Program-made: the position numbers and the translations under genes | The notes under the pieces: model-generated | Seen by the model: the letters and a program-made list of their open reading frames with translations, nothing else | Told to the model about the DNA's origin: nothing | Databases searched by the model: none | Part shown: in pieces, positions 59,350-64,000 of the stretch | Layout: each line of letters starts with the position of its first letter | Numbering within the stretch: the first letter of the stretch is position 1 | Assembly (NCBI GenBank): GCA_032622095.1 | Contig: CP136066.1 | Coordinates: 189,896,816-189,960,815 of the forward strand | Direction: 5' to 3' | DNA length: 64,000 nt | From: Siphonodentalium dalli | Taxonomy: Eukaryota; Mollusca; Scaphopoda; Gadilida; Siphonodentaliidae

Positions 59350-59393
59350 TTACTTGTCCCCGAATGGTCCAGCCATCACTTTCTTGATGAATT
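59350..59393 (-). CDS. ELC copy C exon 6 (terminal)
   Basis: 44-nt coding end encoding [14 protein letters not shown] and TAA, same protein as copy A. Confidence 0.9.
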
Positions 59394-62300
59394 CTGAAAA
59401 ATAAACGGAAGGACGACTGTCAAAGCGGCCACAAATATATGATATCTACACTATGTTACACATTCACAGGAGTGACTCCAAAAACGAATTGTTAACTATA
59501 TCATATATCATTAGAGGCCAATTATTAATTTTCGTCTGCCTCGACCGAGCCAATCCTTTCTATGGCATTTACATTCCTCGTGCTGGTTCGTTTGAAACGG
59601 ATGAAAATTATTAATTGGCCTCCAAGATCGTTGTCGGTGCATAAACACAAGCCAATTTACGACTCAAACCACAGTACTCCAACTATTGTGTAGTTTGATG
59701 TCACATGACCTACATTGATAACGTGTGTGAACGATGACGTGTGTTAATCGATACGTTCACATGGATCGATATTTTGCTAAGCACAAATATTCCATGTTTT
59801 TAGGCCAAATAAAATGGAAGCATGTTTCTATTAACACAACCGCCCCAAAGTCAAACGCTGCACCCAATATTATTTTTCTAGATTTTTTTCTTTTGGTCAC
59901 GAAATACTTTATTCTCGTTCATCATCGCCGATACTTTTGGTGGTAACGTTTCTCTTTTCAATCTATAATCTCCTGTCCCCTGTCTTATATGTGTGCATAT
60001 TATTTAAAAGGGTTTGTTCTTGAATTTTTTTTCATTTTTTTTCACCAATTTCTCATTTCATATGGGTCCATTGCCGGACCGCCCCCAATTTATTTTGGAC
60101 CAGTTACCAGATACACGGATCCAATTTATTTTGGACCTTTTCCAGGTACACGGATCCAATTTATATTGGCCTTATTTCTTCCTAATTCCTAAGGGACTTG
60201 GAATATGCATGATCATTGGAATCAGGAAATTGGGAAGTGGGCTTATAAAGCCCCACTCAGTCGGTTTCTGAAGCCTTAATTTTTCGGACTATAAATTTTA
60301 CATTTTATTCGGAATTACTAGGAATGGTCTTAAACTTGAACACGCATCAACAAGGTCATGAAGTTGTCGATTCGAAGTTCTACATGTGTGCTTCTGTTGT
60401 CATATATTTCGGAAGTCTCACATATCAAACCATATAGTGTATTCGCCAACAGTTACTTTCTACTGCAGGGAAGAACAGAAACAAGATAACAGTATAAGTA
60501 AGATATCCACATTACACCGGAGATAGATAGATACTTAAATAGATAATTTATTGACAATTTACACCCACCAGGGCCAGATGCCATAGATAGACAGAACACA
60601 ACGCGCATCTTAATCGATAATCTTTTATCGAATGAGTTGAAGGTGGCGCAAGGATATATTTCAATGTATATAACTTTGCGCCGTCCGCAACGAGTTCTAT
60701 AACAGATTCGAGACGAGTTGTGTTCTGTATTTATTCTACACCGTTCAGTCAGATAAGTTCAATCCATGAATGTCACCTTCATTGTTCCTACAGCTACCTT
60801 TATTGTGATTTATGTCTGACAAATTATGACAGTAATTATGGGTGGATCACCGGAAGCGGATGGTCGACGTAATGTACGTCATCTTTCTTGGCGACAACGT
60901 CAACAAGAATAGTTCCGGCTTGTATTCCACTAGAGGTATACACTAATATGTATTAATTGGCTCGGATTCCGTTAAATACATGTGACTCACGTCAATGGGT
61001 GTGGAATAAATAATAACATGAACTATGCAAGCAATACCATTGCATATCAATTATATATGAAATTTCTAAGACGTATAATGAAAATTACAAGTAATTGAGT
61101 GATGCAATGAATTTCCGGACCATGTTACAGACTGTAGTACAAACATATTTGTATATAATATGCATTTGGCGCAATGGATTAATATGTATCTATATATGTC
61201 TTCATATTATTTTGGAAATTATTTCGTTATTTCTCAATATTCAATTTAATTATCAATATAAAGCACCATCGCCGCTTTAAGATAAGATACATGTATGTGA
61301 TTCTCACACTGAGCATCATCGCCGCTTTAAGATAAGATACATGTATGTTATTATCATACTGACCTTCGTATTTCATGTTTCCGTCGAGATCCTCCCTGGT
61401 TTCAGTGAATTTCATAACGTGATCCATATCCCCATCAGTCAGTTTCTCGCCTGAAAAAATTAAATTCGCATTAATTACATGTACCAAATTAACAATAAAA
61501 AAATCCCAGTCTAAATTTGAAATTATACACTCTGAAATGGCATGGACTTTAGGCAGAACATGCATTTAGGTCTTAAAGGACATGGCTTAAGTGTGTTAAC
61601 AATATAGTTCAAGATAAGATCTAAGTTTATTCCATTTATGTTTGTCATAATTAAATTTAGGTTCAAAAAGCCAATGCCCACCGTTATAAGGAACTGCATA
61701 GGTCTACAGCTGTTATAAGCGCTGGTGTTTTCATTATCCTTAGTATATCGTGAGAGGGAGGGTGTAAAACCCACGTGCAACCGGCTCTGTCTGTTTCTTT
61801 TCTTTTATTTTTTAAGTTAAGTTAAACCCGTTCTATACTAAAGCAAAAGTTCAGATAATAAGTTAATAATGATAATGAACTTATTATCTGAACATTTCCA
61901 TCAATAGATAGGGTTCCTTCTGCAGTTTTATTATCTGTCATCTGCTTATATTACATGTACATCAATCCAAATTCTGTACAAAGTCTTCTGTTTGTTCAAT
62001 GGACTGGGAATAACTCTATATATTTAAATATTGAGTTATCCAAATTCTGTACAAAGTCTCTTTTTTTTCAATGGACTGGGAATAACTCTATATATTTAGA
62101 TATTGAGTTATTCGTCTTCCATTGAAAATAAACTATAATTTGAATCATGTTGCATTCTGGGAGCCATAACGGGGGAAATGATTTTATGATTTCAGCTATT
62201 TTCTATTACTCTATGGGCACCTTCTGAGACACAGACGTTCCAAATGGTGATGAATTATAGTATTTTAATCATATTTTATGGCATAGCTTGTTATTAAAAC

Positions 62301-63977
62301 CGTATATCAGGGCACTATAACAAATAATCGGTGATCCGAAAATTAAGTGGGCCTTTAATTCAAGACTTGTATGTTGGTATATACTAACCAAGACACGTGA
62401 GCACATGCCGCATCTCGGCGGCTGAGATGAAACCTTGACCTTCTCTGTCAAATGTCTTGAACGCCTCCATGAAATCCGCAAACGTTCCGGTCTCCTTCTC
62501 GTCCATGGCCTTCTTGTAAATTTTGAGGAATTCGTCGAGTTTGTATGATTTTTCTCCTGAAAAGAATTGTCAGTCGTTTCATGGGTCAAGTTGATCTTCT
62601 GATTCTCCTATATTGCAATTGGTTTAACCCTTTCTATATTAAATACAAATTGAAATACAAATTTCACGAGAAACTATTCCGTTCCCTCAGAAATTTCGCC
62701 TTTAAAGTGTTATGAAACACTCATCTGATGTGTTACGAACGATATATAACAAATAATGATTCCAAAATAAGTTATTTTCATACTTTTTATATCAAAATAG
62801 TACAAAAATGGCGTCATTTTTTATAAGCGAATTGCACCCAATGACGATTATTGGCGTAATCGTTGCCGTGATGTGTATGCTCACGAATGTGTCCTGAATA
62901 AATAAATATTTGTTCGAAGTTCAACCATTGATTTCTCTGAAATGGTCGACAGACGATTTAGTTCGAATTTTTGACAACCTTAGTTCATTGTTACATTCTT
63001 CCAAGTTCCAATGCTCCTCTCTCCTACCTTCGTATGTGTCTGTCAAACAAATACGTGATAATAGCATGGGATAATTTGGCATTGAATAGATTTAACAGGG
63101 AATAAATATCCAAAAACCAAAATACGCTTTGGTTATATATATATTTTTTCAATCCCAGATGCTATAGCTCTCCAATGTGGTTGCGGATAGCGACATTCAT
63201 CTTGGACGCCACGATGAATTGTGAATGCCACAGAACAAAAGCATTTTAAGTTTATTTAAGATATTACTTCCCCAATTGCATATATGGTTATCATATACAA
63301 GAATCCATGCAACTAAAAAAAAAATGGTCCCCATCGACCAGGTTGCAATTGTTTCCTGTCGAACACATGTATCTGTAGCTTTTGATTAAGAGTGCATTTC
63401 ACTGCTCTTGTTTGAGTCTGGTCTGTGCAGTTATGTGACAGTAACAAGAAGAGGTTCTAATTGGCAATACTTGTCCTCTCATCATTGGCCTTTGTGTGCG
63501 TTAAGTAAATAAATGATAAACTTATTGAGATCGAATAGTACAGACTGCATGCATGATATTGCATGCATGGTATACATATATACGGCCCCTGTTCAGTACT
63601 GGCATGCATGTTTCAATTTTAGGATGTCACACAAATTAACTGGTTAGCGGGATTCGCCCTTTCTTCGCCAAATTCAGTTATAAAAGTATAATAATCGATA
63701 ATCGATGTCTTGTACTCCGTATTTTCTCACTGATTGGGTTCCATCCCTATCTGCATGTTAACTGGGAGGGTAACAGCTGACGATTACTTTATGTGTGGAA
63801 TTCATTCCGAGACAATTTATTATAACTCACCCATTTTGTCGGTTCCACCGAGCTCACTGATTACTTTCTGTGTGGGGTTCATTCCCAGACTCCTCAGCAC
63901 GTCGCCGACCTTAAACGCGTCCACCTCTCCATCGCGGCCATCCCAGAAATCGAAGAGTTCAAACACCTCAGTGACCT
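59350..63977 (-). CDS. Myosin essential light chain, copy C (3' four exons; 5' end beyond window)
   Basis: Third tandem ELC gene. Exons 63831-63977, 62389-62556, 61364-61450 and 59350-59393 (minus strand) match exons 3-6 of copies A and B in length and phase, all open and with GT-AG borders. Exons 1 and 2 must lie to the right of the window. Changes relative to A: Gln to Glu in ISxLGG, Thr to Lys in EFLxIYK, and Gly in TDGDM (as in B). Intron 5 (61451 to 59394 direction) is shorter than in A because A carries extra elements there. A short near-exact duplication of exon-5 flanking DNA lies at about 61263-61363. It is likely functional. Confidence 0.9.
59394..61363 (-). other. ELC copy C intron 5
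   Basis: The most compact version of this intron: a single 29-bp unit near 60420, a short CTCGT-type hairpin remnant at about 60630-60700, and no Harbinger-like insertion. A 54-bp block next to exon 5 is duplicated (61263-61363). Confidence 0.6.
61364..61450 (-). CDS. ELC copy C exon 5
   Basis: 87-nt exon encoding the same protein segment as copy B; donor gtcagtat. Confidence 0.9.
62020..62354. mobile_element. TTAA MITE family 2, right half in intron 4 of ELC C
   Basis: Same right end as in A and B (GTGGGCCT-TTAA at 62355-62358). A short local duplication near 61975-62110 repeats the caaattctgtacaaagtct block. Confidence 0.65.
62389..62556 (-). CDS. ELC copy C exon 4
   Basis: 168-nt exon. 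It reads EFLKIYKK where A and B read [13 protein letters not shown] right end lies 35 bp past its donor. Confidence 0.9.
62557..63830 (-). other. ELC copy C intron 3
   Basis: Collinear with copy A intron 3 (11004-12506). Lacks the inverted 510-bp elements of copy B. No gene seen. Confidence 0.6.
63831..63977 (-). CDS. ELC copy C exon 3
   Basis: 147-nt exon with FDFWDGRDG intact and SELGGTDKM at its end; acceptor ttcacag lies at the window edge. A single degenerate extra exon-3 fragment follows, as in copy A. Confidence 0.9.
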
Positions 63978-64000
63978 CTGTGAAAAAAAACAAAAGAATG

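Overview
The window is nuclear DNA of an invertebrate animal, most likely a lophotrochozoan (mollusc or close relative). The evidence is a spliced muscle gene with GT-AG introns, a myosin essential light chain carrying the molluscan-type first EF-hand (FDFWDGRDG), very AT-rich repeat-laden introns, and no prokaryotic gene organisation. I have no database match, so species is not claimed.

Backbone: three tandem copies of one myosin essential light chain (ELC) gene, all on the minus strand. Copy A (coding 5332-15132) and copy B (35439-45862) are complete with six coding exons each. Copy C (59350-63977) has its last four exons and runs off the right edge. Exon lengths (3, 31, 147, 168, 87, 44 nt) and intron phases are the same wherever present, splice sites are intact, and the proteins differ by only a few residues, so all three look functional. 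Exon 1 holds only the ATG and sits about 90 bp downstream of a TATA box. The introns are homologous but have been remodelled separately: a 29-bp minisatellite and a 77-bp array of exon-3 fragments expanded only in B; a Harbinger-like element and other short elements are in A; B also carries an inverted pair of 510-bp elements and a 1.7-kb insertion with a foldback.

Between and around the genes the DNA is mostly transposon-derived. 25-4512 holds the two halves of a decayed minus-strand gene split by a 3.2-kb repeat (element E). 16.5-34.4 kb (between A and B) holds a tandem array, a 5.7-kb giant foldback palindrome with a nested hAT-like element, a 1.9-kb 25-bp minisatellite (77 units), TTAA-type MITEs, an almost perfect 505-bp tandem duplication and two copies of repeat family R with 22-bp palindromic arrays. 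46.9-57.6 kb (between B and C) is a 10.8-kb composite bounded by inverted TAGTCCAGG ends. It contains a Crypton-type tyrosine recombinase pseudogene, a near-perfect 159-bp palindrome, subterminal inverted arrays, the second (inverted) copy of E, and inside that a 1.36-kb TIR element with a 9-bp target duplication.

The most unusual signals are (1) the shared TAGTCCAGG termini on three very different-sized elements, one of which holds a tyrosine recombinase; (2) a class of palindromes whose perfect stems are interrupted by CTCGT blocks in the SAME orientation on both arms, including one just 3' of the recombinase gene; (3) multiplied exon-3 donor fragments in ELC copy B; and (4) the ELC triplication itself.
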